Shown: positions 11,110 to 23,159, numbered from the stretch's first letter. The stretch is 64,000 nucleotides of DNA from Rapana venosa (GCA_028751875.1 CM054162.1:7459458-7523457); one strand, 5' to 3'. Made by a program: numbers and translations. The notes: generated from the letters alone by a model not told the origin.

Positions 11110-11830
11110 TCAGGGTTTTTCAAATCTCTGCACCATCCCCATACCAAAACCTTATCAAAAACCATCCCAATCCAAACCCCAAACCCAAACCCCCTTGCCA
11201 TGAAATCCCAAATGCCACCCCCCATGCCACCCCAAACCCACGCCACAGCAAAACCATAACCATCCCAAACCATACCAAACCAAACCATCCAATTAAAACC
11301 TTTCCCAAAACCATCCCAATACCAAAACCATACCAAAACCCCCCAAACCCCTTTCCCATAAACCACCCCAAACACCACCCTAAAAAAACCCATCCCAAAA
11401 CCCACATCATACCAAAACCATACCAAAACCAAAACCAAAACCATCCCCATACCTTTCCCCAAACCATACCAAACAATACCATACAAAAAACCAAACCACC
11501 CATCCCAACCCATACCCTCCCCAAACCAACCACACCACAAAAATCCCAAACCCATACCATACCATACCATCCCATACCATCCCAATACCAAACCATCCCA
11601 TCCCAAAAACCCCCCCAAACCAAAACCTTTCCCAAATACCATCCCCAGGGCCACACCTACAAAACCATGCCACACCACACCAGCCATCCCCAAACCATAC
11701 CCTACCCCTACCCAACCCTACCGAAACCCTACCCATAATCCCAAAACCCATACGGTACCATATCACCCCATGCCATATTTATACCCCCATAAACCCCACG
11801 AACCCATATCATAGCATTTACCCTCATTCA
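11110..11830. repeat. CCATA/CCAAA degenerate satellite
   Basis: About 700 bp of irregular pentamers and hexamers built from CCATA, CCAAA, CCAT and ACCAAAA on the plus strand (GGTATGG/GGTTTGG on the minus strand). Glycine/tryptophan/methionine-rich minus-strand frames are products of the repeat. CCCTACCC-type units near 11,700-11,745 look like a variant sub-block. Confidence 0.9.
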
Positions 11831-12074
11831 TTTTTCCCCCACGGCTCCAAAAATTTTTCCCACTTCAAGTTAAAAAACCACACCCCAAAAATCCCTTTCG
11901 AAAAACTAACACCGTCCATCTGAAGCCCCCCCCACCCCCCCCCCCTTTAAATGCCCAAAAAAACCAAAATCTTTTCATTCCTAAGGCTAATAAACAAAGC
12001 TGCCCCCCCCCTTTAAAAAAAAAAAAAAACCCTTTTTTATATCGAAGAAAATTTAAAAAAAATTTTAATTTTTT

Positions 12075-12265
12075 TTTTTTAAAACATCCAGTCCCCGTTT
12101 TGAAATGCGGTTTTGTCAATTCTGTCATCTGTTCCCACCGGCACACAATGTCCTACCTTACGAAAGGGCCGGAACAGTTTTAAAAACGTGTGGCAAGATG
12201 CTGCTTTCGTTCCCCGGGGGGGGGCCTGGGTTCTCATTCCAAAGGGGATTTTTGGGGGAGAGTGG
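12075..12265 (-). mobile_element. SINE-2 fragment
   Basis: Contains ACATCCAGTCCCCG, TGCGGTTTTGTCAATTCTGT, CATCTGTTCCCACCGGCACA and CAATGTCCTAC, the body of SINE-2 in reverse. The LINE-like tail and the 5' core are missing or corrupted. Confidence 0.8.
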
Positions 12266-12404
12266 CGCACGGGAAACAACTCCGGGGAAAAACCCCCTTC
12301 TTTTGACATGTGCGAAAAATGAATGAAGGGGACGTTTTACGATATTCTGGTTAAAAAAAAAGCGCAGACCTGCCAGTGTCTCTTTTCCTTTGTCCCTGTA
12401 GGCT

Positions 12405-12725
12405 AAAGGTAAAGGTTTTCCCCAAAACCCTCAGATCGTGGGGAACGAGGCGTCAGAGACCTCACTTCTCAAGGGCCAGCATTTTAAAGGGGCGGCGCCC
12501 TTTTCCCTCCCCCACGCTCCCTTTTAAACCTTCCTGGCCCCCTAAAGAGGGAAAGGTACCCATTTCCCAGCGGGGTTGAACTAGGGGGACTGTACTGAAA
12601 CCAAGGCCGAAAAGGGTTCCCCACCCAAAATTGGAAACCCACGCTCGTTCCCTGCTTAAAAAAACCCTTTGCGGGGGGAAAAAGCCGGTCCCTTTTACCA
12701 CTGAGCGCCCCCGGTCTGCCCTTTT
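12405..12725 (-). mobile_element. SINE-4 (tRNA-headed), copy 1
   Basis: Aligns with 14,775-15,060 by GGCGTCAGAGACCTCACTTC, the GGTACCC block, GGG.GAACTG.ACTAAACCAAGG-like text, and a right end that on the minus strand reads GGGGGCGCTCAGTGGTAAAA, a tRNA-like A box. The family name and its full structure are unknown to me. Confidence 0.6.
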
Positions 12726-12929
12726 GGAAATGTCCCAACTTGCAGAAGTTCAAAAAATGCACTTTTAAGTTATTGTTCTTAAAGCAGCGCTCCAGGGGTG
12801 ACAAAACCATGAAAATCCCAAAAAGCATGCCCCCCTTTCCCTGGAGAAAAAGGGGGCTCCGCCATTAAAACTTCCCCAAAGAGACAGTTTGGAAAATTTT
12901 TATGCAGTCCCTTTAAAAAAACCCCTAAA

Positions 12930-13012
12930 CGGGAGAGAGAGAGAGAGAGAGGGGAGAGAGAAAGAGAGAGAGAAGGGGAAAGAGAGAGAAGAGAGAGAGA
13001 AGAGAGAGAGAT
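12930..13012. repeat. (GA)n microsatellite
   Basis: About 80 bp of GA repeats with GGGG and AAAG interruptions. Confidence 0.9.
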
Positions 13013-13789
13013 TTGCTTTTTGTGTTTTTGGGGTTTGGTTCGAATGTTATGAGTAAAGTTTTAAAGGTTTTACGATTTGGGGAAAAAAGGCTTTTTTAAA
13101 AATTTGAACCCCCCAAAATAAAAAGACCCCAAAAAAACACAACAATAAAAATTAACAAAGCAAAACAGACCCCATTAAACACAAAAGCAACAAAACACCA
13201 CAACAAAAAAACCCAAAACCCCAAAACCAAAAAGCCCCACAAAACAAAAACCCCCCTACTCAAAAAACCCTCCTACCGAAAACCCCTCCCCCCCCCCCCC
13301 CCCACCCATAAAAGGGCCCAAAACTAGGGGAACCAAAAACAAAAGAAGACAAAAAAAAAAAAGCAAAAAAGCACCCAGCATTAGGCATAGCACGGGCAAA
13401 AAACTGCTTTTTGTCCAAAATTTTACAAGAGGGGAACTGACATTCCCCCCCCTCCCCCCCCCCCATTAACACCACTTTTTGTTTTGGAGTTTAAATTTGG
13501 TTTAAAAAAATGTTTATTCAGAAAGAAAAAAAAAATTTTAAAATTAAAACCATATTGTTTACGGAAAAAGCAACAACAACAAGCAAAAGCTTATAACGTA
13601 CCCTAACACAAAGAAAACTTTAAAACAAAATAGATCTATTACTTTACAACTTTTAAGCCATGGTTCATAAAAACAAAATATTCGTTTAATCCCCACCCAA
13701 AAGTATGACAAACCAACTAATCCCCTTTTCCCCCAAAGTTTTGGGGGAAACCAAATTTTTTCCAACGAAAGCTTAACTAAATTTGTATA
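13013..13789. other. No gene seen; run-rich A/C sequence
   Basis: A-run and C-run text, including two C-runs of about 17 and 11 bases near 13,288 and 13,455. No recognisable gene or repeat family. Confidence 0.6.
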
Positions 13790-14150
13790 TCACTTTAAGT
13801 CCGGCAGATTTCTCTGCGTAAAACCGGGCTCCTCTCCCCGGGGGGAGAGCGCGTCGCCACAAAGCAGCGCCCCCCAAATATTTTTTTTCTCTTTCTCTGC
13901 CCTGCAACTGTTTTTTCCTATCAGAACGACTTTTTTCTAAAAATTTTTTGGGCCAGGGACAACCTTTTTTTTTTCGGGGGTTCTCTTACGTGCGCTAAAA
14001 AATTTGTGCAACCAGGGCCCCCCTGGGTTTTTATTTTCTCATCCGAAAGACTACCCCCAGACAACACTTGGTTTCAAATGGTTTGGGGTAAAAGTTTCGG
14101 GCCCGAACGGGGTTTAAAACCACCGAAACACTTCCCGGGCCCAAAAATTT
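13790..14150 (-). mobile_element. SINE-1 copy, corrupted
   Basis: Minus-strand relative of 8,545-8,940. CGGCAGATTTCTCTGCGT is at about 13,802, followed by GGGGAGAGCGCGTCGCCACA, CAACTG...CCTATCAGA and the GGGACAACCT block. TTACGTGCGCTAAA and the reversed core CTCATCCGAAAGACTA (about 14,038) come next. A tRNA-like head with GGTTTAAAACC near 14,110-14,125 completes it. Many run-length errors. Confidence 0.78.
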
Positions 14151-14504
14151 TTTGTTTTCTCGGTAAATGCAAACCCCCAAGCCCGGGCGTTTCCAAAATT
14201 TTTTTTAATTGTTTTTAAGAATTTAGCAAACACCCCACGGAAGAAGACAAGGCAAGAAAAAACCAAATAAAGGGCCCAAACAGATGCGGGGAAAACAAAT
14301 TCCAAAAGGGAATACGTTAAAAGAAAAAAAGAAAGAAAAAAACCCCCCCAAAAAAGACAAAAACCAAAAATAGACGCATAAAAAGGGGTACATAAGAAAC
14401 TTTTAAAAGAGACAAAAGCATTTTTCCTCCGAGGGGAATCCGGGTTTTTCGTCACAATAAAAAAGCATCCCCATTTTCGGGAAATTAAAGGGCTAGAAAT
14501 TCCC
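14151..14504. other. No gene seen; run-rich sequence
   Basis: AT-rich text with AAAAA and CCCC runs; no recognisable gene or repeat. Confidence 0.55.
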
Positions 14505-14720
14505 CCATTTCATCCTTCTCTTCTTTTTCTGCCTTGTTTCCTTTTTTTTTTTTTTTTACCTGTCACCCCCCTTCTTGTTTTTTTTCCCTGCCTTTTTAGT
14601 CCTTTCTTTTGGGCCTTCCCCAACACCCCCCCCCCCCCCCCAGAAAGCCAAAAAAGAAATTTTCTCCCACGCCAAAGCCCGGAAAGCGCTGGGATATTTT
14701 CCAGGCTTTAAAAAACGGAA
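14505..14720 (+). repeat. PYR repeat, corrupted copy
   Basis: TCTGCCTTGTTTCC, ACCTGTCACCCCC, CTTCTTG and CCCACGCCAAAG occur in the same order as in the 9,860 copy, with long T-runs and C-runs. Confidence 0.55.
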
Positions 14721-14774
14721 GAAAAACCCTTTTTTTTTTGCCCATAGGAAAAAAAGTAAAGGGAGTCCCCACAA

Positions 14775-15060
14775 CCTATAAGGCCCGTAGGGGAGGGGGC
14801 GTCAGAGACCTCACTTCCTAGGCCCAAAACAAAATTGAGGGGGGCCCCCAATCTCCTCTCCCTCGCTGCTTTACCTTCCCAACCCAAAAGAGGCAGGTAC
14901 CCTTTTTTAACAGCTGGGTGAAATGGGGGGAACTGAACTAAACCAAGGCGCGCAAACGGTATCCCATCCAACTGGAAACCACCCCTCGGGGCGTTTAACC
15001 TTGGCGGGGGAAAAGCAAAGTGCTCCAAACCACTGAGCTACCCCGCCCCCTTTTTTTCCC
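14775..15060 (-). mobile_element. SINE-4 (tRNA-headed), copy 2
   Basis: On the minus strand it starts GGGGCGGGGTAGCTCAGTGG, which has a good tRNA A-box form (TAGCTCAGTGG), and continues with TTTGGAGCACTTTGC. A B-box-like GGTGGTTTCCAGTTGG follows, and the copy ends with the GAGGTCTCTGACGCC block shared with 12,405-12,725. It is a tRNA-derived SINE, not a tRNA gene, because the second half does not fold into a plausible tRNA. Confidence 0.62.
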
Positions 15061-18000
15061 CCAAAAGACAGAAAAAAAGGTTGTTTTGGAAGGGTGGCCC
15101 CACAACGCCCGACGAAGCAAAAGACATCATGAAGTTTTAAAAAAAACTAAAAGAAGTAAAACACAAACTTTCCCTGAGCTGGAGAAAGATGGGAATGTAT
15201 CCAAAAAGGAATCACCCCATGCCTAAAAGGCAAAGCATATATGGAAAAAATAAGAAAAAACTCTTTGGGCAAAAAAACCAAAAATTACATTTTTTAAAAC
15301 CCATATTAATTTTAAAAATAAAGTGACGCAAAAGTTTTTAAAAATTTAATACGTTAAAATTTATTCGGAAAAATTTGAAATTTTTTTCCGTAGACCTAGA
15401 GAAATTTTTGGGCCCGATCCCTAGTCCCACTTAAAAGTTACATTTTTCCTTTTAGTTCTAAGTTGTAAAACCCGACACGAAGGGGTAGGGGGAAATCAAA
15501 AAGGGGAAGAAAAAAGACCTAACGTAAAAAATTTTTTCTTATCGTCCTCCTTTTTCCCTGATTTTATAGTTTATCCGCTGCTGCTGCGCTGATAATGATG
15601 AAGAACATCATCATCAAGACTTTGTTTTTTTTTAAAGTTGGAATCTTGATGGCGACGCAAAAAGCGGGAAATAAACGGCAGTGGGGGAAGCAAAAACCCA
15701 AAAACAACAAACAGCTTTTCCCCAAAAAAAAAAAAAAAAAGTCAAAATCTTTAAACCATTTAGCAAAACAGACTACTACTCTTCCAAGTTCTCTTTGGGT
15801 AAAATCCTAAAAACTCTTTTTTTTTCTCATCTCCAAAACTTTATTGGGCTTTTAAAAACAACTCCTTTGCCCCAACCCCCAGCCTGCCGAACTTTCTGCA
15901 TGGTTCTTTTAAGAACAACTCTTTAAATTTGGGAAAAAACCCATTTGGCTTTGAAAGCTGAAAAAGAAATCTAAAAGTTTTTTTCTCCTATCTCTCGTGA
16001 ATCACATCCAAACAGAGCACAATTGACTCAGAATCAAGTTTTTGGGTCTCTTTATTTAACCCAACCAAATTTAAAACATTTTTCATTTCCAATACAAAAA
16101 ATTCCAAAAAAAAAACAAAAAAAATCCTTTTACCCAATTTCTGGATCAACACCAAAATTCTTTTGACTTTAAAACTCACTACATAAGAGCCAATCAGTTT
16201 TAAAAAGACTTCAAAAGTCCTCATAACCATAGCTCCCCCTTCCCATTTCCTTTTATTCTCTTTCCCCCTTTTTTCAGGGAATCTCCGCTTGCCTCCCCTT
16301 GGCCTCGCCTTTTCCCCACTCCCCCTTCTATCCCATCTTTTTTCCTTGAACTCCCCCGGACTGACTGACGTCCCTTTTCACTTTTCTTTTGGCCCCCTCC
16401 TCCCCCCCCACTGTCCGTCCTTTCCCACGCCCCCTTTTCCTCTCCATCTGTCCTCTCTCCTCAGACTCTCCTCCCCCCATGTGATAACATCCCCTTTAAA
16501 ATAAACAGTGGGCCCGGGCCCCCCCCACTAGCCACTGGAAGGTTCTGGGAACTTAAGTAAGGCTCCGGGCCATTTCCCAACTACAAAAAACACTCCCCGG
16601 TTGCCTGAGGCCATCTGAAAATGTTAAGAACCTCTTAAATACTGTAAACTAACCATTTTCCCCAAAAGCCTAGAAAAATTTGTAGAAAACTTTTAAAATA
16701 ATTCCCGGAAACTTCCCTGACCAAACCCAAAAAACCCCTTCAAGCTAAAAGGGAACAACATTTCTTTAACCCAAAAATAAAAATCTCATCATCAAAAAAG
16801 TTCATCAATTTAAACCAAAATGCCATTCATAGCAGTCCTTTAAAAAACTTCTCAAAAAACTCGAACTGTTTGTAACATTACCCCCCCCTTTGAAAAAATT
16901 TCCCTAAATTTTGGGTTTTATAAAACAAAAAACAAACCCGATTCAACATTGAAACTCCAAAATGGAAACATTGAAACTCCTCCAACATTGAGATTCATAG
17001 TGGTTTCACCTTCCCCCCTTCAATTTTACACATTACCCATTTTAGTCCCCCAACTGGTTCATGGGAATTAGTTTCCCAAAAATTGGCCCTTGAGATTATG
17101 GATTCATCTTTTTTCAATACACTTCAAAGGAAAAAATTTAGAGATTAGCACTTTTCCCCCAGAGGTTCCCCACATGTTGCCCCACAAAAAGTCCTCAAAA
17201 ATCAGCATCTGTCCATCGCTTCCCTGAGGGAAACGTTGGGGAGGGGCCAAGGGAACGCATCTCTGGTACAAACCCCCCCCGGGATCAAACACGCAATCCT
17301 GCCCGGCCTCCTGCGGTCCGCACACCCCGCTGGGCCTTTCACCAACCTTTTCCCCCCGAAAGACAGTAACCAGAGCAGCACTCTGAGATCCCAAAACTTT
17401 CTGTACAAACCCCAATTTTTATCCCTCACAAAACCCCCCTCCTCGGGTCCCTTTTTCCCCCTTGGAATTTGGTTAAAGGGCTTGACCTGACTGGGCCCCG
17501 ACAATTCAGTTTTTTCTTGGGGGGCCCCCCATTTCCTTTTAAAATTTTCCCGGGGTTTCAAATAAACTGGGCAGCACCCATTTTTTAAACTTGCTGGAAA
17601 TTCCTCCCTCTTTTGTGAGAACCCTTTGGGCCCAAAGAACTCTTTCCCTTTATTTGCCTGAAAACCCCTCTATTCATTTCCAGAAGTTCAAAAATCCTTC
17701 AAAGTCCCCTTCATCACTCCTAAAAACTTCTTTTTTTTGATTTTTAAATCATCTGGGTTTGGGACCCCCTTCCTCTCCATCCATTCGGGTTTGGATCAAC
17801 GCAGATCTAGCACCCCATATTTCCAATGATCAAACATAAACTGGAGTAAAGGGAAACATAAAACTTCAGGGCCCTCCTACCAAAATACGGGGTGCCACTC
17901 TGATCAAACGTAAAGGGACTTTCCACTGCCCCTGTTTCCCCGACTGGAGGAAACTATTTTTGCCCTGTTACTGGTTTTTCCCTTTAAACCCAAACCCTGC

Positions 18001-19120
18001 CCGACCCCAACCCCCACTCATCCATATCTCTCAGGACATCCAAAAGTCTTTCCCGAGACTCGAAAACCCCTTTTTTTTCTGGGAAAATTGACATTCTTCC
18101 TGATAAAGATCCCCGCCGCTGCACTTTTGATCACGGAAATTCTTTCCCGAAAACCAAAAAAACGACCCCCCCATATCGACTCCAAGTCATCATTGCACGA
18201 CTGTTTTTCTGGCAGAAATGGGTTTCCCCCACAAAACCCCCACACCCTAACTGGCTACCTGCCCTTGCTGCAGCTGCCCCTATGTACTGATGGACTGCAA
18301 ACCCCCCTACACGTCTGCATTTTGGCCTCCACTCCCCGACATTCTTTATTTGGGGGTTTGAAATTCCAGAAGCCCCCCAAAGGTTTTTACATTCAACGGG
18401 CCCTTTTTCCCAAAACGAAGGGACTTAAAAAACATTTTACTTTTTTTCAGCTTCCCTCCATCTGGTTTTTCCGGGCCCCCCCTCTTCCCCCCTGAAAGGG
18501 TAGTTTTTTCTGGGGGCCCTTTGCCGGGTGCGATTTTTTTGAATTAGGTAACGATCTGCCGCCCTAGCCAAGTCAACAGTTTTTAAATTCTTGCTGACGA
18601 AGAAAGACTGCCCAACCGTTGGGCAAAGGGATCAATAAAAAGCTCTTTACAATAAGGGCCTTTACAGTCCCTTCATAGTCCCTGCTTTCCTGACAACTGA
18701 AACCCCGCTTTTTAGAAAATGCTTCAAGTCTGCCAAAAAAAAGTGGGTTTCCTCTCTTCCCAAATTCAGGTTACGCACGGAAACGAAGCGGTATCCCCTT
18801 TTTTCCGTTAAGTCAAACCGGTCAGAAGAGCGACCCTTCCCCTTTTGGGAAAAAATCTTTAGCTTCTTCCCCAGACAGACCAGTGTAGACATTTTAAAGG
18901 GTCCCCCCTGTCAAAAACACCCCAAAATTTGAGGCCCCTCTGTCAATGCCCCACGGATTTGGTACAAAGCGTTCAAAAACCCCTAAATAACCTTTTCCGG
19001 TTTATCTTCTTCCCCTCCACAAATGCTGGCAGCTTTTTGGGGTTTTTTTTTAACTGTCAATTTTTGGGTCTTTGGGGAGAAGCCCCATACTCCCCGCTCG
19101 AGCCCTTTAAACTCCAAAAT
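15061..19120. other. No gene identified; run-rich sequence
   Basis: Four kilobases in which runs of 3-8 identical bases dominate. Parts of 17,100-18,950 have more complex text, for example around 18,090-18,330 and 18,660-18,960, that could be a corrupted transposon or exon. No frame stays open over a recognisable domain and I cannot name it. Pyrimidine-rich text lies at 16,230-16,500. Confidence 0.5.
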
Positions 19121-19129
19121 TTATGAAAC

Positions 19130-19880
19130 CTTTGGCTTTTTCCTTTTCAATTCTTCTTTTCACCCCCCTTTTTTTTTCTCTCTCAATCCTTTCCCTTTTC
19201 CCTTTTTTCTCTTTTTCCTTTTTCTTTCAAGGGCTTCCTTTGAATCCTATTTCCCGCCTTTTTCCCCCTCTCTTTCTTCTCTCTCAATCCTGTCCTGCCT
19301 TTCTCTCTCCTTTTTCTCCCCTCAAACCTATCCTGGGCCCTTTTCCCCTCTCTTTCTTCCCCAATCCTATCCCTTCCCTTTTTCCCCTCCCTTTCTTCCC
19401 CTCTTTAATCCTATTTCCGCCGTTTCCCCCTCTCCCCTTTTTTCTCTCTCAAACCTATCCTGCCTTTTTCTCTCTCTTTTCTTTTCAACCCCAATCCTAT
19501 CCTTTCCTTTTTCCCCTTTTCTTTCTTCTCTCTCAATCCTATCCTCCTTTTCCCCTCTCTCTTTCTTCTCCCCCAAACCTTCCTGCCTTTTCCCCTCTCT
19601 TTCTTCTCTCTCAATCCTATCCTGCCTTTTTTCCCCTCTCTTTCTTCCTCTCAACCTATCCTGCCTTTCTCTCTCTCTTTCTTTCTCCTCTCCAAACCTG
19701 TCCTCCTTTTTTCTCTCTCTTTTTTCTCTTTTCAACCTATCCCCGCCCTTTTTTTCTCTCTTTCTTCTCTCCAATCCTGTCCCTTTCCTTTCTCTTTCTC
19801 TTTCTTCTCTCTCAATCCTATCCTTTCCTTTTCCCCTCTCCTTTCTTCCTTTCAATCCTGCCTGCCTTTCCCCTCTCTTT
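19130..19880. repeat. Pyrimidine-rich minisatellite, about 40-50 bp unit
   Basis: Tandem units built on CTTTCTTCTCTCTCAATCC and TATCCTGCCTTTTCCCCTCT, repeated roughly 15 times with variable length. The phenylalanine/serine/proline-rich frames of 185-441 codons that cross it (plus and minus) are by-products of the repeat. Confidence 0.88.
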
Positions 19881-20400
19881 CTTTTTCTTTCCCAAACGCT
19901 TTTTCGCCTCTCTTCTCTCTCCATGGTTTTTTCTTCTTTCTTTTTTTTTCCCCTTTTTTCTCTTTTTTAAAACGCTTCCGCCTCTCTTCCTCTCCATGGG
20001 TTTTTTTTTTCTTTCTTTTTTCCCTTTTCTTCTCTTTCAAGCGCTTCCCGCCTCTCTTCTCTCTCCATGGTTTCTCTTTTTTCTTTTTTCCCCCCCTTTC
20101 CTTTCAACGCTTCTCGCCTCTCTTCTCCCCTCCATGGTTTTCTCTTTTTTTTTTTCCCTTTTTTCTCTTTTAAGCGCTTTCCCCGCCTCTCTTCTCTCTC
20201 CATGGTTTCTCTTTTTTCTTTTCCCCCTTTTTCTCTTTCAAGCCCCTTTCTCGCCTCTCTTCTCTCTCCATGGTTTTTTCCTTTCTTTTTTTCCCCTTTT
20301 TTTCTTTTTTCAAGCCATCTCGGGCCCCTCTTTCTCCCCCCATGGTTTCTCCCTTTTTTCTTTATCCCTTTCTTTTCTTTTTAAGAGCTTCTCCCCCTCT
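19881..20400. repeat. 70-bp tandem repeat with a CCATGG in each unit
   Basis: CCATGG occurs at 19,921, 19,994, 20,065, 20,132, 20,200, 20,268 and 20,340, that is every 67-73 bp. Each is preceded by GCCTCTCTTCTCTCT and followed by a T-rich spacer and a TTTCAAGCGCTT-like block. It is distinct from, but directly adjoins, the 40-50-bp array to its left. Confidence 0.9.
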
Positions 20401-21134
20401 CTTCCCTTAAAAATCCTCTCTTTTCTAAACCCTTTTTCTTTTTATTAAAAACCCTTTAAACAAATTTTTCTTTAATAAAAATTTTCTTCTAAAAAAAAAA
20501 ATTTAAAAATTTCTAAAACTAATTAAATATCTTAAATAAAAATTTTAACACAAAAAAAATTTAAAAGAAAATAAACTTTCAATTTTCTTTAAATTTTAAG
20601 TTTTTAAAAAAAATTTAAACCCATTTTTTCCAAAAAAATTTTAAAAAATTTTAAAAAAAAAGAAATAACTAAAAAAAACGAAACTCCTAAAATCAAAACA
20701 AATCCCCCAAATTTCCCAAAATAAAAAAACTTACTAAAAAATTCCAAATTATAAAAAAATCTAATTTTATAAAAAAAAAAAGAAACTAAAAAAAAAAAAA
20801 TTTTTCCCCCCCAAAATTTTAAATCCCCTTTAAAATAAAAACTAATTCAAAAATTTTTTTCAAAAAAATTTTAACCAAAACCTATAAAACCAAACCAAAT
20901 CAAAACTAATTTTTTAAAACCCCCTTTTTTAAAAAAATTTTTAAACCCAAAATTTTAAATTTCTATTTTAACAAAAAAATTTAATTCAAAACTAAACAAT
21001 TTCAAAAAATATTATTTTTAAAAAACAATTTCAAAAAAACCAAAATAATAAAAAAACCAAAATTAATTAAAAAATTCCCAATTTTTTCCTTTTTAAAACC
21101 CCAATTTTTATTAATTTCCCAAAATTCCCTTCAG
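20401..21134. other. A/T-run low-complexity sequence ending at the gap
   Basis: More than 700 bp made almost only of A and T runs with occasional C. It deteriorates up to the gap edge, as expected for an unpolished contig end. Confidence 0.8.
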
Positions 21135-21634
21135 NNNNNNNNNNNNNNNNNNNNNNNNNNNNNNNNNNNNNNNNNNNNNNNNNNNNNNNNNNNNNNNNNN
21201 NNNNNNNNNNNNNNNNNNNNNNNNNNNNNNNNNNNNNNNNNNNNNNNNNNNNNNNNNNNNNNNNNNNNNNNNNNNNNNNNNNNNNNNNNNNNNNNNNNNN
21301 NNNNNNNNNNNNNNNNNNNNNNNNNNNNNNNNNNNNNNNNNNNNNNNNNNNNNNNNNNNNNNNNNNNNNNNNNNNNNNNNNNNNNNNNNNNNNNNNNNNN
21401 NNNNNNNNNNNNNNNNNNNNNNNNNNNNNNNNNNNNNNNNNNNNNNNNNNNNNNNNNNNNNNNNNNNNNNNNNNNNNNNNNNNNNNNNNNNNNNNNNNNN
21501 NNNNNNNNNNNNNNNNNNNNNNNNNNNNNNNNNNNNNNNNNNNNNNNNNNNNNNNNNNNNNNNNNNNNNNNNNNNNNNNNNNNNNNNNNNNNNNNNNNNN
21601 NNNNNNNNNNNNNNNNNNNNNNNNNNNNNNNNNN
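21135..21634. other. Assembly gap, 500 N
   Basis: Exactly 500 N, a fixed-size scaffolding gap. Its real length is unknown. It removes the 3' part of the LINE that begins at its right edge. Confidence 0.99.
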
Positions 21635-22030
21635 CAAACACACCCCACACACCCAAACACCACACAACACACACAGCACACAACAACCCCCACAGTTTAA
21701 ACATTTCAGCAGGTAGGAATTTAGGCTGTTAAAGGCAGGGGCGATATGAAAAAAAACAGGAAGAGAAAATCTTAGGTTTGAATAGGTATGTTTTGAGGCT
21801 GGATTTAAAGCTGTCGTGAGTAGCCTTTTCACGAAGGGAAAGAGAGGGAAGTCATTCCAGATTGATGGACCAGAAATGAGAGAAAGAGCGACGACCAACA
21901 GTGGACTGGTTGAATCTAGGTATTCGTAAGCACAGGGTATCTGCAGCAGAGCGAAGGAACGAGAAGGAGTGTACGGTGAAGACATTCACATAGACAGGAG
22001 GGTGCTGTTTTGTGTACGCATTTGTAACAG
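21635..22030 (-). mobile_element. CR1/L2-type LINE, C-terminal end cut by the gap
   Basis: On the minus strand, 22,010-21,775 encodes the last part of the RT ORF: AADTLCLRIPRFNQS, a SFSHFWSINLE-like block and FKSSLKTYLF. This matches the copy at 56.35-56.6 kb closely, with FKSSLKTYLF identical. The (CA)n tract next to the gap (21,635-21,690) sits where this family carries its 3'-UTR TG/CA repeat in other copies. The 3' tail is lost in the gap. The 5' side runs into (AT)n and (GA)n at 22,045. Confidence 0.85.
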
Positions 22031-22044
22031 AGGGTACTAATCTT

Positions 22045-22073
22045 TTATATATATATATAATATATATATATAT

Positions 22074-22104
<31 letters not shown>

Positions 22105-22255
22105 GAGAAGAGAGGAGAGATGAGAGAGAGAGAGAGAGGAGACTTCAGAGTGAGAGAGAGAGGAGAGAGAGAGAGAAGATGAGAGAGCAGAGAAAAGAGA
22201 GAGAGTGAGAATAGAGAGCGAGAGAGAGAGAGGATGAGAGAGAGAGAGAGTTTAT
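22045..22255. repeat. (AT)n and (GA)n microsatellites
   Basis: AT repeats at 22,047-22,092 followed by interrupted GA repeats to 22,250. Confidence 0.92.
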
Positions 22256-22600
22256 AAGACAAACAGGCAGACAGAAAGATAGCCAGACAGGCGGAATACA
22301 AAACACAAACATATCCAGAAAATTTTAAAGCTATCCAGACATATAAACTGGCGGGGTGGGGGGGGGGGGGGGGTGGGAGGCAAATGGCAGACAACGTTTG
22401 CAAATACGCATTCACACGGGAATGGATGTGGGGGAAAATGCTCATATAAAAATAAAATGAAATTTACAAAACACAACGAAAGTAAGCGTAAATAAATCCA
22501 TGAAGGAACAAACGAAACATACAAAATAAACGAGAAAACAAGCAAGGCATGCAAATAATGAAAGAAAAAAACAACTAAAGTATGTGCAAACAAACAGAGA
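22256..22600. other. No gene seen; G-run at 22,350-22,377
   Basis: A/C-rich sequence with a G-rich tract (GGGGTGGGGGG type). No coding signature. Confidence 0.6.
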
Positions 22601-22779
22601 AAACAGACAGACAGACAGAGAGAGAGACAGACAGACAGACAGAGAGACAGGGAGACAGAGAGACAAAGAGAGCTGGAGAGATACGATAGCGATAACTTCT
22701 AGGAGTGACAGGAGAATCAATACACGGACAGATATGGAAATCTGTATTATTGCCCACATGAAACAGATTTATTTTTGTA

Positions 22780-22826
<47 letters not shown>

Positions 22827-22856
22827 AATATATATTATATATATATATATATGAAA

Positions 22857-22928
<72 letters not shown>

Positions 22929-23158
22929 TCTTGAGAGCTGTGTATTTTTTGCTCGGCTGCTTGTTCCGTGTGTGGTGTGTGGTGTGTGGTGTGTGTGTGT
23001 GTGTGTGTGTGTGATGTGTGTGTGTGTGTGTGTCTGTGTGTGTTGTGTCTTGTGTGTGTGTGTGTGTGTGTCTCATGTGTCTGTGTCTGTGTCTATGTCT
23101 GAGTGTCTGTGTGTTGTGTGTGTGTGTGTGTGTCTGTGTATGTGTTTGTGTGTATTTT
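22601..23158. repeat. Compound microsatellites CAGA, TA, GA, TG
   Basis: (CAGA)n at 22,602-22,670, (TA)n at 22,781-22,852, (GA)n then (CAGA)n at 22,858-22,928, and (TG)n at 22,968-23,155. The short interval 22,680-22,780 is unique. Confidence 0.9.
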
Positions 23159-23159
23159 T

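Noticed and set aside
11120..11693. Glycine/tryptophan/methionine-rich minus-strand frames
   Set aside because: Products of the CCATA/CCAAA satellite.
15681..15926. Short open frames with lysine runs as host exons
   Set aside because: The reading frame depends on A-runs in a block with unreliable run lengths, and no splice sites or domains are seen.
19023..20448. Phenylalanine/serine/proline-rich frames of 315 and 441 codons
   Set aside because: They come from two pyrimidine-rich tandem arrays; both strands are open and no domain is visible.
21067..21985. Frames of about 200-284 codons across the gap
   Set aside because: Most codons are N, so the open frame is meaningless. Only the LINE C-terminus at the right edge is real.
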